A stretch of 5,381 nucleotides of DNA from Shimia_B sp039198835 (GTDB lineage: Bacteria > Pseudomonadota > Alphaproteobacteria > Rhodobacterales > Rhodobacteraceae), in assembly GCA_039198835.1 (NCBI GenBank), contig JBCCTH010000190.1:1-5381 (forward strand), written 5' to 3'. Positions 5,191 through 5,381 of the stretch are shown here, piece by piece; position 1 is the first letter of the stretch, and the number at the start of each line of letters is the position of its first letter. Under the pieces are notes generated by a model. The model worked only from the letters and a program-made list of their open reading frames with translations. It was not told the origin of the DNA and ran no database searches. Both the position numbers and the translations under genes were made by a program.

Positions 5191-5381
5191 GTGGCTGCAA
5201 AACGTGGGTCCAAGAAATCTGAAGAGCCGATTGAAGACGCCGAGATTGTCGCGCCTGAACCCGTGGAAGCGGAAGAGGGCCAAACGGCGCTTGCGGAGGA
5301 CGCCTTAGTCGACGAGGCATCTTCCGAAGCCGAAGCCGAAGCCGAAGCCGAAGCCGAAGCCGAAGCCGAAGCCGAAGCCGA
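5191..5381 (+). CDS. Probable Mic60/mitofilin-like (COG4223) protein, N-terminus only (truncated by window)
   Basis: The frame opens at GTG 5191, the first possible start after an in-frame TGA at 5185-5187, with a modest GGGGTGA ribosome binding site just upstream. It stays open to the window end (63 complete codons). The visible part has a basic start (AAKRGSKK, residues 2-9), then an acidic stretch rich in Glu, Ala and Asp, then at least nine Glu-Ala dipeptides from residue 46. No membrane segment is reached yet. Nothing here is diagnostic on its own. I infer a Mic60-like inner-membrane protein because in Rhodobacteraceae the gene after hemD is typically a COG4223/mitofilin-type protein with just such a charged, low-complexity N-terminal cytosolic region before one transmembrane helix, often followed by hemY. 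Alternatives are any other acidic-N-terminus membrane or periplasm-spanning protein. The existence of the gene is likely; its identity is moderate. Confidence 0.65.
   Translation, partial: MAAKRGSKKSEEPIEDAEIVAPEPVEAEEGQTALAEDALVDEASSEAEAEAEAEAEAEAEAEA
5326..5381 (+). repeat. In-frame GAAGCC hexanucleotide tandem repeat
   Basis: Nine perfect copies of GAAGCC fill 5326-5379, and a tenth begins at the last two bases of the window, so the tract continues beyond the edge. Each unit encodes Glu-Ala, so a change in copy number would keep the reading frame. The lack of any synonymous variation between copies points to recent slippage rather than old divergence. Confidence 0.95.

Noticed and set aside
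4867..5283. Minus-strand 138-codon frame opposite hemD
   Set aside because: It is antisense to hemD and the next gene, with an Arg-rich shadow-type composition.
5326..5381. Tandem repeats considered as a CRISPR array
   Set aside because: The units are six bases with no spacers and stay in frame inside a coding region, so this is a microsatellite.

Overview
The window looks like an ordinary core-genome segment of an alphaproteobacterium, most likely of the Rhodobacterales/Roseobacter group. This rests on recalled family resemblance of the proteins, the moderately high GC, GTG start use and the gene order (tsaD-gpsA-yciI-EVE diverging from hemD and a Mic60/COG4223-type gene); no search was run. 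I see no mobile element, CRISPR array, tRNA or rRNA, and no clear sign of recent transfer.

Layout. Positions 1-295 hold the 3' end of ahcY (S-adenosylhomocysteine hydrolase), closed by a strong intrinsic terminator at 341-378. A gap of about 300 bases follows, with a 12-bp palindrome, an orphan terminator-like hairpin and a candidate -10 box. A single small gene of the DUF2853 family (682-1023) comes next, ending in a 13-bp-stem terminator at 1170-1207. From 1225 to 4363 all genes are on the minus strand. In transcription order they are tsaD (tRNA t6A modification), gpsA (glycerol-3-phosphate dehydrogenase), a YciI-family protein, an EVE-domain protein and a DUF1761 membrane protein. The first four overlap by 1-4 bases and are probably translationally coupled; the DUF1761 gene follows after 43 bases. 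Divergently, from 4407, run hemD (uroporphyrinogen-III synthase) and the start of a gene whose product opens with a short basic stretch followed by an acidic Glu-Ala repeat. By position this is probably the Mic60/mitofilin-like COG4223 protein.

How the genes fit together. ahcY belongs to the methyl cycle, tsaD to universal tRNA modification, gpsA to phospholipid precursor supply and hemD to tetrapyrrole synthesis. Co-transcription of tsaD, gpsA, yciI and the EVE gene is well supported by their overlaps, but a shared function is not evident from sequence. The most interesting points are the EVE reader-like protein encoded with the t6A enzyme, the in-frame GAAGCC hexamer tract at the right edge, a possible near-leaderless hemD transcript, and two structured non-coding stretches that could give small RNAs. 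I did not find a convincing undescribed system.
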